Source of the DNA: Alviniconcha marisindica
Lineage: Eukaryota > Mollusca > Gastropoda > Provannidae
Assembly (NCBI GenBank): GCA_018857735.1
Contig: JABMCL010002394.1
Coordinates: forward strand, 415,001 to 479,000
Reading direction: 5' to 3'
DNA length: 64,000 nt
The notes below the pieces were generated by a model that searched no databases, had not been told where the DNA came from, and saw only the letters and a list, made by a program, of their open reading frames with translations. The position numbers were made by a program, and so were the translations under genes. How positions within the stretch are numbered: position 1 is the first letter of the stretch; each line of letters opens with the position of its first letter. Below are positions 1 to 13,844 of this stretch, one piece after another.

Positions 1-414
1 GGAAACGACAGCTCAGAATACACTATATACATTACTTTCAGCATTTTAATGAAGCTAACTGGTGAAAAAAGTTTTTAACAAATCTTCAAAATGCTAACTC
101 AAATACAACAAAAACCAAATGCACGTGTGGTATACATGAGTGTCAAAACCTAAAAGTCAGTCAATAAACATGTCATCAACACAAATTTTGATCACCTTTA
201 CATGCGTTATCTTCCCTTCATTAATCAAAGAATAATCAAAGAAAAATTCAACACACAGAAAATTGATTTTTAAAATGTCACTAAGTGACTTGATTGAAAA
301 CTTTACAAATCTGTGCAAGCGTAGTGTTCAACTAGTCTGGGATTGATTTGGCAACTGTGTTCCAGAGTGTAACAATCCTATACGACTGATTCGGCAACTG
401 TGATCCTTTGTGTG

Positions 415-645
415 TATAACATGTGTTCCTCTGTGTGTGTAACACGTGTTCCTCTGTGTAACGTGCTCCTCTGTGTGTGTAACATGTTCTCCTCTGTGTG
501 TGTAACATGTGCTCCTCTGTGTGTGTAATATGTGCTCCTCTGTGTGTGTAACACATGTTCCTCTGTGTAACATGTGCTCCTCTATGTGTGTAACATGTGC
601 TCCTCTGTGTGTGTAACATGTGCTCCTCTGTGTGTGTAACAATCA
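415..645. repeat. 24-bp minisatellite
   Basis: About ten imperfect copies of a unit close to TGTGTGTGTAACATGTGCTCC, beyond the 3' end of SMPD1. The open frames on both strands are products of the repeat. Confidence 0.85.
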
Positions 646-761
646 TATCATTGCGTTGTACCTGAGCTCTCAACTTCTCCCCAAGCACAGTACCATTTTT
701 TCCAACTGCACTACAGCTGCTGGATTTCCTTAAGAAGCAGTCCAAAAATGCCCCAAAGTAT

Positions 762-1115
762 CAATCAATCAGTTAATTGAATCAACAAACAAGGGAGTTA
801 ATTTACGCCCAAAAGACATCACACAAAAACACAACTGTGTCATTAATGGAATCAACATACAAGGGAGTTAATTTACACCCAAAAGACATCACACAAAAAC
901 ACAACTGTGTCATTAATTGAATCAACATACAAGGGAGTTAATTTACACCCAAAAGACACCACACAAAAACACAACTGTGTCATTAATGGAATCAACAAAC
1001 AAGGGAGTTAATTTACGCCCAAAAGACATCACACAAAAACACAACTGTGTCATTAATTGAATCAACAAACAAGGGAGTTAATTTATACCCAAAAGACATC
1101 ACACAAAAACACAAC
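762..1115. repeat. 70-bp tandem repeat, five units
   Basis: AAGGGAGTTAATTTA starts at 791, 861, 931, 1001 and 1071, an exact 70-bp period. The unit is related to an arm of the foldback element at 5440-5670. Confidence 0.9.
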
Positions 1116-1210
1116 AACAAAGACCTGAGTTTCTCACTGTAACTCTCACCTGGTGTGCAAGTAATTACAAGGTCCATAAACTCCATCAGAGGTACATCCT
1201 CAAAATTGTT
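1071..1210. mobile_element. Half copy of a foldback element
   Basis: This holds the same order of blocks as one half of the element at 5440-5670: AAGGGAGTTAA, CAACAACAAAGACC(T/C)GAGT, AACTCTCACCTGG and ATAAACTCC(A/G)(T/C)CAGAGG. Confidence 0.6.
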
Positions 1211-1241
1211 AGAGAGAAAGTGATTCTTATGTGTTAAAATT

Positions 1242-1246
<5 letters not shown>

Positions 1247-1281
<35 letters not shown>

Positions 1282-1468
1282 GGGGGGGGGGGTGCGCTAT
1301 GTACATGCATGCATGCGTGCGTGTATGTACAGAAGCTCAGGATGGGGAAACTAGTTGCTGGTACAGTGAAGGAATACTGATGGAGGGAGATGTAGTTGCA
1401 TGCAAAGTGATGGTTGCAGTTGCGGAGATTCAACAAGAAAACTGGGCTTAACACACACACACACACAT

Positions 1469-1508
<40 letters not shown>

Positions 1509-1530
1509 CATGCACACACACACACATTGC
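1247..1530. repeat. (GT)n with poly-G, then (AC)n microsatellites
   Basis: A (GT)n run passes into eleven or more G at about 1247-1292, and an (AC)n run covers 1451-1530. Open frames here encode only Cys-Val or His-Thr runs. Confidence 0.95.
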
Positions 1531-1845
1531 TGTGTATGTGCATGTGTGGGAGGATTTAAAAGGTCTCTTTACAAATCCATTTCACTCGGATTGGATGCCT
1601 AAACATAGGCTCATACACATGTAACAATAACAGCATTTAAAAAAAAATCATATGCATTTAACAATAACAGCATATTAAACCCAACAAACCATTCGCAAAC
1701 ACTTCAACACTTTGTCCAGGTCTGTAGAAAACACAATATTTGACAAAGTTTATGAATGTGCAGAAATGGTCTCACACAGACACGGATGGCTAGCCGTTCT
1801 CTTAGTTCACTATCCCTGACTACATCACACAGTAGAGGAAGACTG

Positions 1846-2345
1846 GCGTGGACACCCACACAATCCACTGATGTCCACCCTACCCCCAAAACACTACATC
1901 CTGTTTCTACAATACTACACCCCAGACAGTCAAGGAAGACTGGCTTTAACACCCACACCATCCACTGATGTCCATCCCAGCCCCACAACACTACACGCCA
2001 CCCCCACAACACTACACCCCATTTCCACAACACTACACCCCACCCCCACGCCACCCCCACAACACCCCCACAACACTACACCCCGTTTCCACAACACTAC
2101 ACCCCACCCCCACTCCACCCCACCCCCACAACACTACACCCCAGACAGTCAAGAAAGACTGGAGTGGACACCCATACCATCCACTGATGTCCACCCCACC
2201 CCCACAACACTCCACCCCACCCCCACAACACTACACCCCACCTCCACAACACTACACCCCAGACAGTCAAGGAAGACTAGCCTGGACCCCTACACCATCC
2301 ACTGATGTCCACCCCACCCCCACAACACTACACCCTGGCAGCTGC
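1846..2345. repeat. Minisatellite based on ACAACACTACACCCC
   Basis: Higher-order tandem array of short units, with longer units containing GACAGTCAAGGAAGACTGG and CCATCCACTGATGTCCA, ending about 40 bp from the SMPD1 stop codon. Confidence 0.9.
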
Positions 2346-2381
2346 ACTTTGCCTTCGGAGCCTGATCAGGACTGAGGAGCC

Positions 2382-2556
2382 TCAGCACATTCTGGCTGAG
2401 CCAGTGAGCGAGCGGAGCTGCCGGTGGTCAGACACACTGAGGGTGGGGCAGAAGTCGGCGGTGCTGTAGGAGCGTGCGGACCGGAGGGCACACTGCAGCG
2501 TGTGGCGGCATTCTGTGTCGCACGGGTGCTGCTCCAGGCGAGACTTGTAGTAGTAC
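2382..2556 (-). CDS. SMPD1: SMPD1 exon 13: cysteine-rich C-terminus and stop
   Basis: Residues 568-625 and a TGA stop. The acceptor is ttgccag. It encodes a cysteine-rich tail ([11 protein letters not shown] ... DFC) matching the disulfide-linked end of SMPD1, and the last residue is a cysteine. I saw no canonical AATAAA on the minus strand close downstream. Confidence 0.92.
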
Positions 2557-5500
2557 CTGGCAACGACACACCAGTCACAGGTGAAAGGTTGTCAAACATT
2601 ATGGTGGCAGACACAAAACTGAACATCATCTAGACACAACAAGAGGAATGTTTTCTGTGTGGGGATTACTGTGCTGACAACATGGCAGTTACTGGTGACA
2701 GGCTGTCAAACACTGGTGACAGACTGTCAAACATTACAATGGCTGGCACAAAATTGCACATTGTCCAGACACAAGAGAAATGTTCAGCATGTGGCGATTA
2801 CTATGGTGACACCATGCCAGTCACAGGTGACAGCTTGTTAAACATTAAGATGGCAGGCACAAAACCAAACATCGTCTAGACACAAGAGAACTGTTCAGCA
2901 TGCAGGCGATTACCAAGGTAACAACATGCCGGTTACTGGTGACAGACTGTCAAACATGACACATGACAGACTAGATTGTGTACACAACAAGAGAAATGTT
3001 CAGCATGTGTGACTATTGCAACACCTGGTGACAACATGGCAGTTACTGGTGACAGACTGTCAAACAAGACACACAACAGGCAACTCTAGATTGTGTACAC
3101 AATAGGAATGGCCAGTGTGCAAATTGTTGTAACACCTGGAGACAAGCCAGTTACAAGTGACAGATCATCACTTGTACAGCAAGACCAATGCTTAGTGTGT
3201 GGTTTGTCCTGGCAACAATGTGTCAGGTCCAGGTGAAAGACTGTCAAACAAAGCACAAGACACTACAGATACTGGAGATCACAGGTAACCAAATTGAAAG
3301 AAAGTTCGGTGCCACAAGACTTGCAGAAGTACCAGGAGACAACGTGAAAGTTAAGGTAACAGACTGTCAACTAACATGTTTGTTACGTGGAGACAACATG
3401 CAAGTCAAGGTAACAGACTGTCAACCAACATGTTTTTTACCTGGAGACAACATGCAAGTCAAGGTAACAGACAGTCAACTTTCAACTAACATGTTTGTTA
3501 CCTGGAGACAACATGCAAGTCAAGGTAACAGATTGTCAACAACTTTCAACTAACATGTTTGTTACCTGGAGACAACATGCAAGTCAAGGTAACAGATTGT
3601 CAACTAACATGTTTGTTACCTGGAGACAACATGCAAGTCAAAGTAACAGACTGTCAACTAGCATTTTTGTTACCTGGAGACAACATGCAAGTCAAAGTAA
3701 CAGACTGTCAACTAGCATGTTTGTTACCTGGAGACAACATGCAAGTCAAAGTAACAGACTGTCAACTAGCATGTTTGTTACCTGGAGACAACATGCAAGT
3801 CAAGGTAACAGACAGTCAACTAACGTGTTTGTTATCTGTTAAAGCTGGATGTAAATTAACTAATGAATAGTCTATATACTACGTAGGCAGGTGCCTGTGT
3901 GTATATGTGTGCATGCACACTTACAAGTCTCTCTGGACAAGATTCTGCTGCTAATTATTTAGACATGAGGCAAGAAAATAAAGCTGATCTATCTGCGAGA
4001 AAAGCAATGCTAAACATGGGCCTTGTAGACCACATGTCTGCAGATAACATACAAGCCACAGATGACAGTCTATGAAAGAAGATGATGCAAAAAAGGGCAT
4101 TTTCCTTCTTCTAAATGTACCAGACAACTGGTCATTAGCACGCAATGGTCAGTATCAGGTAAAGCTGGTGTGGGCTAAAGTGAATTTAATGAAAAACTCT
4201 ATGCATTCACAAACACCATAAACAAGAAGGTTGAGGGGGATGTCACTGGTACTAGGGGCAGGGTTGGGATGATGTAGAAGGAAGCAGATGCACTCTGATG
4301 CACACATGCCTGTGCATGTTTATACGTATGTGTATGTACTAAATGCATGCTAGTGCATACCTGTGTCCGTGCACATGCCTGTGTGTGGCTGCTGCCGTCT
4401 TTTTAAGTGACTGTACATGAGTGGGCATACACACGTTTCACCATGTGCAAGTACTGGTCTGAGTTTGCCTGGCAAATCAAACGCATACATGCACTGCTCC
4501 TAGAGCACTGGCAAAGGCTGGTGTAGGTAGTGCAAGACCGGCGCCAGCTACCAAACCAGCTTGCCCCAGAACTGGACCTGGGGACAATTCACTAACTGGA
4601 AAAAGGTCTCAAACAGGCTGTCATCTTTCTCCATCCGAGAGATCAGGTCATCCCAGTCCTGAGGAAACAGCGACTTCATGTTGTACTTCGCCTGCAAAGA
4701 TAATGATAATAATTAATAATCATTAAAGTATTTGTAAAAGTGCAAAATCATGTCCAGGAGACTATTCTACGTGCATACACACATGCATGCACACACGCAT
4801 GCACACACGCATGCACGCACGCACAGACGCACACACGCACACACACACACACACACACACAACTATTCTGACTATACAAAGCTTAATTTACTCAGCTTAA
4901 AATGGACACCAAACAGAGAGATGGATGAAACAGCAGCACGGAACAGAAAACATGGCAGGTCTGCAGTTTTGGAAACAGAAATGTTTTTTCAGTTGCATCT
5001 GAACGAGTCCAGAGAAGGTTTCTGTCAGAGGAAGGGAAAGGTCATTCCATGGAGCTGGATCAAAAACAGAAAAGGCACGGGAACCAACAGTGGAGAGTCC
5101 AAATGCAGCAAGTCCAAATGTACCGCTGTCATAATGCAGCAAGCGAGCTAAAAGGGCACCAGCTGACGACAGCTGTAAACCTGAGGGCGCAATGTGATTA
5201 GGATGACAATGGAACACCTGAAGCATGAGCACCCTCAGGAGGAATCACCACTCTTTGGATATCAATTTTCATGAAACCCCTCCCTTCACAGTTAAGTTAG
5301 TAAGTAACTGGATGGTAACGTCCTCTCAATCACAGAGGGTCACCTCTGGACAATCAAATTCCATCGTAACCAAAGGTGCATTTCAAAGCTTTTCTCATAT
5401 AAATCTGAAACAGAACGAGGCCCATGAGGGCTCATGCAGAATCAACCCGCAAGGGAGTTAACTGGCACTCGCAAGACGTAACGCAAGTGCAACAACAAAG

Positions 5501-8500
5501 ACCCGAGTCGCCCACATCAACAAAGCATGCATGTAAATACAACATACATAAACTCCGCCAGAGGAAAATCCTCACATACCAGGTGAGAGTTACCGTAGGC
5601 AACTCAGGTCTTTGTTGTTGTACTTGTGCTAAGTATTTCCAGTGCTAATTAACTCCCTTGTGGGTTGAGTCTTCTCATACACAAAACATTTCACAAGTCA
5701 AATCCTCAAAACCAATCCCCATGCAAACTTAAAGCATACATGTAAACACAAACATCAAACACAAATTTTTGAAGAGTTAGCTTCAATACTACCCGTGTTA
5801 AAAAATAACCATGTATTTACATGTAAATGAAAGTAAATGTGAATGCTTCAAAGTTCTGCAGGCATACAGTTGTAACACGGGTGCACATGATGTTACTATT
5901 CTGACCAACAGACGGGGCCTTCAAGCCTTGTGGTGGCCCTGCCCTCATTTCATCAACTCATAATTTACTCAGCAAAATGAGCGGGAAAGGCAGAATTTAT
6001 CAGACGAAGAAGCGTTAAGAACAGAATGCCGGCGACTCGCTCTGTGCCCATGTTCAACGTTGCGGCCACCATCTTCTCCCCTGCTGGCTCCATCATGGCC
6101 ATCACCATGGTGTCCAGCATACCCATGATGTTCCAGGTGAGTGATCACGGTGTATACTAGTCCTTCCCCCCCCCCCACCCCCCACCCCCCACTCCAGTGC
6201 TTCAGACGAGATAACTGTGTCAGCCCAGCATGTGCCCATGTTCACCAGAAATCTGGAAACTGCTCAAGCCTATGTAGTCATCGGATATGTATCTGCCGTT
6301 CGTTATCCAGTATGTTCATTCATTTCATGTTTATATGACTTACGAAATGTTGAACGTACCAATGCTGCATGTCCCCAAGTGCCCCATGTATGTATCTTTG
6401 TAACAAAGATGTATAAAAATAAAAACGTGAAGAAAAAAAAAGAGAAAAAAGAACAAGATCCGACGACGTATAATACGGCAACTGGTTTGACGGAGTGAGA
6501 AGATCCATTACGAACTAGAAAAGAAATCAGTTCCGCTAAATTAAGGTTCCGATCTCATCTTACGTTTTTGTGGCTATGATTCATTTTCTAGCAAATTGAC
6601 TGTTTTCGCTCTTTGTGCTCTTTCGTCCATTTTCCCAGGCTCAGGGAAGTTTGACTTTTATTGTCAGGTGGGTGTTGCAACACTAATCAATTTGACCCAG
6701 TCGCTTCTGTGAGGAATACACAGCGCTGTATTATCTATTAATTTTTTATTTTTTTTAAAGAAATCTTGAAACTGACCAGAGCAAACCTGCAACACTCATG
6801 ACTCAAAGATCTGAACTCAACTGGTCTGCTTAGTCCTTCATGCTATATTACTGTACAAAGGGCCGCTCGCTTTTGAAGACAGCAGCAGGTGCAGACAAAG
6901 GCGATCTACAACTGACGGCAGCAGCATAGTTACCCAACAGGTCTAGCAGATGTTCTTCACTGCGTCTTACAAGGAGTGACACGGCCAGCCATTGTCAAAA
7001 TGCATGTGGCACGCACTGCCCTCTCACCTTGGCGGTGTACTCCAATTCCCAGGTGGGTGGTGTGCTGGCGGAGTTAGCTGCCGTCAGGTTCAGGATGTAG
7101 GTCTCATGGTCCAGTACCTCCTGGGAAAGAGATGCACCCATCACGTCAGTCACGTGATAAATAATGGCCGTTCGTGCGCTCACACTCACTAATCCACTCA
7201 TGATGTAAGATGTAGGTCTCGTGGTCCAGTACCTCCTGGGAAAGAGATGCACCCATCAAGTCAGTCACGTGATAAATAATGGCCGTTCATGCACTCACAC
7301 TCACTTATCCACTCATGATGTAGGATGTAGGTCTCGTGGTCCAGTACCTCCTGGGAAAGAGATGCATCCATCAAGTCAGTCACGTGATAAATAATGGCCG
7401 TTCATGCGCTCACGCTCACTAATCCACTCATGATGTAAGATGTAGGTCTCGTGGTCCAGTACCTACTGGGAAAGAGGTGCATCCATCAAGTCAGTCACGT
7501 GATAAATAATGGCCGCTCATGCGCTCACACTCACTTATCCTGATCTTACTTCCCACATCTGATTCAGTTCTGATTTTCCAAAGAAGGCATGGACCATACT
7601 GTGCAAAACTGACCCAGATCCGATCTGGATGGCCTGGTCAGGGTTTGGCCAAACGCATCTGGTCTGAAAGCAAGCTGGTGTGCAAGAATCATCGGGCCCG
7701 GTTTCTGGCAGGACGCAATTACCAGCCCACTACCAGTTTCCCACTTTCAGACACGGTTGTGTTCTTACACAGACTTCCTGGATCATATCGTGCAAAACCA
7801 GCCCGGATCCGATTTAGTTCTGGCTGAATATGTCATCTTTTGGCCAAACAGATCCGGTCCAGAAGCAAGCTGGTTTCAAGAATCATCCAGCCCGCTTCCG
7901 GCAAACAAATCGGACCTGGCATGTTTACTGGGTTTACAAACTCCCCAAACAACACCGTTTCATGCAAACAGTTGGCAACTTTACAAACTTTACAAACTGT
8001 AGCTGGACTAACACCAGTCGCAATTAATCCACAAGCTGAAAATCACAACAACAACAACAACAACAAAGAATCAACCGCTAGCAAACCTACCCATGAGCTG
8101 CCACTGTAGTTGCCATCGGTGGTGAAGAAACGGTAGCCCATGTTGATGTTGGAGAAGGGTGTGACGCTGGGGCTGATGTAGGCCACGCCTGTTGGCCGTT
8201 TGAAGGTGGCCAGGTCGTAGAACACCTCGAAGTGGTCAAAGTGGGTGTGGCCGTAGAACTGTCCAGCAATTGTACTTTCGTACCTGAGGGATTTATTCAC
8301 ACTGCCGTTGTTACAATCTCAGTCCATGTCCACTGATACCACTTGACAATACCACCTATCTCTGGTGCAGGTGCACTCAGTAATAAATACAAATGGGTAC
8401 TTGATGTTGACGGCTTTTACATAGTGCTATTCTCTGATCTCAAGCAGACTCACTGGGCTCTTGTCGCATGTGACTGAGTGACTGTAGCTTTTTTTTCTTT

Positions 8501-8749
8501 TTCGTTTTAACTTAGAGCGCCTAACCCATGCTAGCCATAAGCGCTTAAGGACTTCCAGGTAGAACCTTGCCCACTGGTGCTACTCTGCTTGTGGACAAAA
8601 CCTAGACCTACAGACCCCTAAATTTGATTATTTAAATCTGATGGTCAAATTAAAGGCCCTACTGACGGTCATACCCTGGGCCCAGCTTCCCAGTGCACTA
8701 AAAAGAATATTTCAGTTAAGCCACGTTGTCCTTCACTCCTATCAGTCTG

Positions 8750-8794
<45 letters not shown>

Positions 8795-10446
8795 GTGTGT
8801 GTGTGTGTGTGTGTGTGCATCTCTAAAATAGTGTTTAAAAACCCTTGTTGATATCTTTTTTTTGGCTTTTTTTATATATATATATATTTTTTTATAACAT
8901 TTTCCATCTCGATGTACATTATGTGTGTATGCTTGTCCAGCACTTTGAGCCGCAGAGTAGGCGCTTTACAAATTTCTATTATTGTTATTATAAAAAGCAG
9001 AAACTTAGCTCTTATGCTGGTACAGACCATCAAATTGGCAAAGAGAAAGAAGCACCTTCTCACAAACAATGCCTGCATCTGACCACAGGGACAGTTTACC
9101 CCAACACTTTACTTACAGGCCTGATCTTAACAATTTTCACAAACAAAAGAACATGAACAAAATGAGGGTGCAGTGTATGATTTTCGCATGGACAATAAAC
9201 AATCTTTATCTTGGTGTTTAGCCTGTGCCACTAACCCATCAGATATGAGCTTTTCCAAACAGGGTAAGGGGCCAGGAAACAAGCTTAAAAGGGGCATCAC
9301 TCCAAAAAAACATGATTACTAGAGTGGAAGGAACAGGCTGTCCCACAACCCCGATAATGACTGCTAATTGTTTTCTTTGTTGTTGTTGTTTTACAACACT
9401 TTTCAGCTGCACATTGAATTTACCCAATAATCCAAAACCAATTTTAATGAGGCATGTTCAGAAATCTCTTATAGTGCTAACAAAAAACAAAACACAGCTC
9501 TAGAAGTAGAAATTATTCCAACACTGTTGTGTACTCTCTTCTCTAGAACTGATAGAAATTGGTCTATTGACAGAAAAATTTGAGGCCTGCATGTTACTCA
9601 GCGTTTGCGCGACCTACAGAAAACAAATCTCAAAGTGTAGGACAGGGCCACAGATGGAGAGCTGTGCGTTGGCCTATTCACAGGTCTACAGACCTAGGGA
9701 GAGCTATGCCAATGGTTGAAAATGTGTTCATGAAGTTATGGTCGTGAGCAGGATCTGTATCATCCGCCAACGGTATGGACCCTGGCTAGGTACGCAATCA
9801 TTACATATCCTAGCAACAGAATCTTTTCTTCTTTGTCATTAACAGATGAAAAGGAGCTGGGAGTATCTGAATTAGCCATCGAAGGCGCAGACCCTGGTGA
9901 GGTACACAACACTAAATATCCTAGCAACACAACATTTTCCGCTTCATCATTAATAGATGAAAAAGACGTAAATAAGGTGGGCTGTCAAGAAGCTGCAAGA
10001 CTTACAGTCAAGTCCCCATCAGCTCAACCGAAAATATTTAAAAAAAAGATTTGCCTGTCTAGCCCAGCTGGTAGAGCGCCAGACCAGAAAGCCAGGCTAC
10101 TGACACAGGTTTGATTCCACAGTGGGGCAAAGGATTTTTCTCCCAGTGTCAACTTTCACAGCAGACTCTCTTCAGGGGCTCATCCAGCCTCTGTGTGCAA
10201 TTACATGCTTCAACATCTGCGTGCATGTTAAAAATCCCAAACGCTGGCAGCTGTACCATTGTTTGGACACACAAAAATACTGAACACACTGGCAGGAATG
10301 GGTAGCACTGCTCTTGCAGGTTCTGTAGCAATACTCGGGTAAAGTGACATGAACGAATTTCCTGCCAGGCATTAAGGAAGTATTAAAAAGAAGACAGATA
10401 TCCACTTTTAGCCCTGTCAGTTCATGGTCCTCAACTGGTATGAGAA

Positions 10447-10517
<71 letters not shown>

Positions 10518-13500
10518 ATTGGCTTGGTACGGAATGAACTAATCTGCCACATAGTGCACACTTCAAGTTCATTGCATCCACACACACCACACACACACAT
10601 TCTCATACCATTTGAGGATGGCAGACCGACAGGGCTAGAAGCGGATATTGCCCCCCCCCCCCCCCCCCCCCCAAAAATAACCCATTAGAGTGGAGGGGGA
10701 AGGTGTGTGTCCAACACTCCATACCTGTCCACGATCCTGTAGAAGTTGTGACTCCAGGCTTTCAGACAGTCGCTGATCCCCGGAGGGATGTGACCGAGGA
10801 TGTACACCTGTTACAACCGAAAATCTACTTCACTGACCTCAACCAATGACTGTGTTCACTGTTGCTGGCAGTGCAATGAAACCATCCTTTTAACACCACA
10901 ACCAAGTAAAAATGGTTGTAGTAATATTAGATGCACATACTGCAGTGCAGATGATGCATCTGTACAGTCATGCAAGAACCGGGAATTACGGAACTGTACT
11001 TTCGGTCATGCGTGGCCCCGTCATGTCGGCCATGATGCTAACAGTACACAGAATACAACTGGATCACAAAATAACACTTCACAGTTCGTGTACCACGTGC
11101 GTGTGAGTGTGACAGTGGTCTTACATTAAAACAGGCTTTTGGCTTTGGACAGGGGGTTATTTACACAGAAATATGAAGGGAAAAGTGCCAGAGAAAGTGG
11201 TATTGAAAGAGAAGTGGTCTTTCGGTCAGAGGTTCTACTGCACTCCTGCATTATAACAGCTGTGTTAAAAGGTCAGCTTGCCTCGGCTGATGAAGAACTG
11301 ATGATGGTTCAGTGAGTGAGCATGTGAAAACAGAATCAAGGGTCAGTGTTTGTCACGTGCGTCAATGGACAGCTGGGACTTCAAGCATGTGATTTGATGC
11401 ACACCAATGCACCACTGGGGTCTCAAGCTTGTCTTTGTTTGGCTACATGTGTGTCAAAGCACCACTGAGATCTAAACACTGTGAGCTTGTCAGGTGTCAA
11501 TGCACCACTGACATCTAAACACTGTGAGCTTGTCAGGTGTCAATGCACCACTGAGATCTAAACACTGTGAGCTTGTCAGGTGTCAATGCACCACTAAGAA
11601 ATATGACACTGCACATTTGTCAGGTGTCCGTGCACCATGGAGATTTAAACACTGTGAGCTTGTCAGGTGCCAATGCACCACTGAGATCTAAACACCGTGA
11701 ACTTGTCAGGTGTCAATGCCTTAATGAGACCTAAGCACTGTACATTTGTCAGGTGTCAATGCACTACCAAGACCTTAACACTGTATATTTGTCAGGTGTC
11801 AATGCACCACTGAAACCTGAGCACTGTACATTTGCCAGGTGTCAATGCACCACCAAGACCTAAACACTGTACATTTGTCAGGTGTCAATGCACCACTGAG
11901 ACCTGAGCACTGTACATTTGTCAGGAGTCAGTGCACCACTGAGACCTGAGCACTGTATGTTTGTCAGGTGTCAATGCACCACTGAGACCTGAGCACTGTA
12001 TGTTTGTCAGGTGTCAATGCACCACTGAGACCTGAGCACTGTATGTTTGTCAGGTGTCAATGCACCACTGAGACCTGAGCACTGTATGTTTGTCAGGTGT
12101 CAATGCACCATTGAGACCTAAACACTGTACATTTGTCAGGAGTCAGTGCACCACTGTGACCTGAGTACTGTATGTTTGTCAGGTGTCAATGCACCACTGA
12201 GACCTGAGCACTGTATGTATGTCAGGCGTCAGTGCACCACTGAGACCTGAGCACTGTACATTTGTCAGGAGTCGATGCACCGCTGACCTTTTCCTTCTTG
12301 TCCTCAGCATCCTGCAGTGTGTTGATGAGCCAGGCAAGTTGTCCATCAGGGTCAGTGGTGTTGAGATACAGCCACCTGAAACAGACATTCATCTCAACAA
12401 TAATAAGAAACTAAATTAGAATAATCACGAAAATGAATGAACAAGTTATAATCCACCTCACCTGGCCATTTCATATTTCAACCCAAGCAGCACCCACCCT
12501 CCACCTCACCTGGCCATTTCATATTTCAACCCAAGCAGCACCCACCCTCCACCTCACCTGGTCATTTCATATTTCAACCCAAGCAGCACCCACCCTCCAC
12601 CTCACCTGGCCATTTCATATTTCAACCCAAGCAGCACCCACCCTCCATCTCACCTGGCCATTTCATATTTCAACCCAAGCAGCACCCACCCTCCATCTCA
12701 CCTGGCCATTTCATATTTCAACCCAAGCAGCACCCACCCTCCATCTCACCTGGTCATTTCATATTTCAACACAAGCAGCACCCACTCTCCACCTCACCTG
12801 GTCATTTCATATTTCAACCCAAGCAGCACCCACCCTCCACCTCACCTGGCCATTTCATATTTCAACCCAAGCAGCACCCACCCTCCACCTCACCTGGCCA
12901 TTTCATATTTCAACCCAAGCAGCACCCACCCTCCACCTCACCTGGCCATTTCATATTTCAACCCAAGCAGCACCCACCCTCCACCTCACCTGGTCATTTC
13001 ATATTTCAACCCAAGCAGCACCTACCCTCCACCTCACCTGGCCATTTCATATTTCAACCCAAGCAGTCCCCACCTCTGACAGATTTCCATTGTTGAATCT
13101 GAATCGTTGTGGGTTCAGTGGATCGCTGACGAAGAAAGCTACTGTGTCGAAGTAGTTTATGACTGAAAGATTTTATTCTCCCACAGACAAAGAAGTGTAC
13201 TCAGTCCAGACCAAAGACTTACCAGTTCATGTTGTTGCAGGCATTGGTGTTAAGGGAGACAACTCTGAATCCTGGGAAAGGTCTCACTGTGTAATAACCT
13301 CCCCTGCAAGTCAACACAAGTAAATTATCATTACTGGTCTACTGATTGTACGCATGCTTGCACGCACACACGCACACACACACACACACACACCAGTAAA
13401 CATTTCTGGCAGAAAGATGCAGATAATCTAATATTCTCAAGATTTTATTCATGCTGACTTTGTCACTACCATTTTTTAACAACACAACATAGTCACAATA

Positions 13501-13789
13501 CGACAAGCCTGTGAGATAAATAATACATACAAAGGGAGGATGTTTACACTTTACAGAAACAAAAAACACCAAAAAAAATGAACAAAATGAGGACACGGAA
13601 GGCAATTCAGCCTGCGAACGACCCACTTTCTGACAGTGTCGAGCGCATCTGGAGGCAGCCAAGTTTTCCAGGAATCTGCCAGCGCATCATAGAGCCAGGA
13701 GATGGACTGGTTACCTGTGATACTTCGTGGAGGGAAACTGGAAAACAATATTGATTACTAACACTTTAGAAATTGGGAAATGATGTCAG

Positions 13790-13844
<55 letters not shown>

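Noticed and set aside
1871..2375. Proline- and threonine-rich open frames
   Set aside because: Low-complexity translation of the ACAACACTACACCCC minisatellite, in more than one frame.
3365..3840. Evenly spaced repeats that might suggest a CRISPR array
   Set aside because: Units are contiguous and vary throughout, with no unique spacers, in a eukaryotic intron. The same applies to 11,400-12,287 and 39,930-42,075.
10053..10128. Possible tRNA gene
   Set aside because: A and B boxes are present, but stems do not pair well and it continues into a SINE body.
12433..13155. 240-codon plus-strand open frame of 16-residue repeats
   Set aside because: It is a 48-bp minisatellite in an intron of the opposite-strand gene; the unit length is a multiple of three, so the frame stays open by itself.
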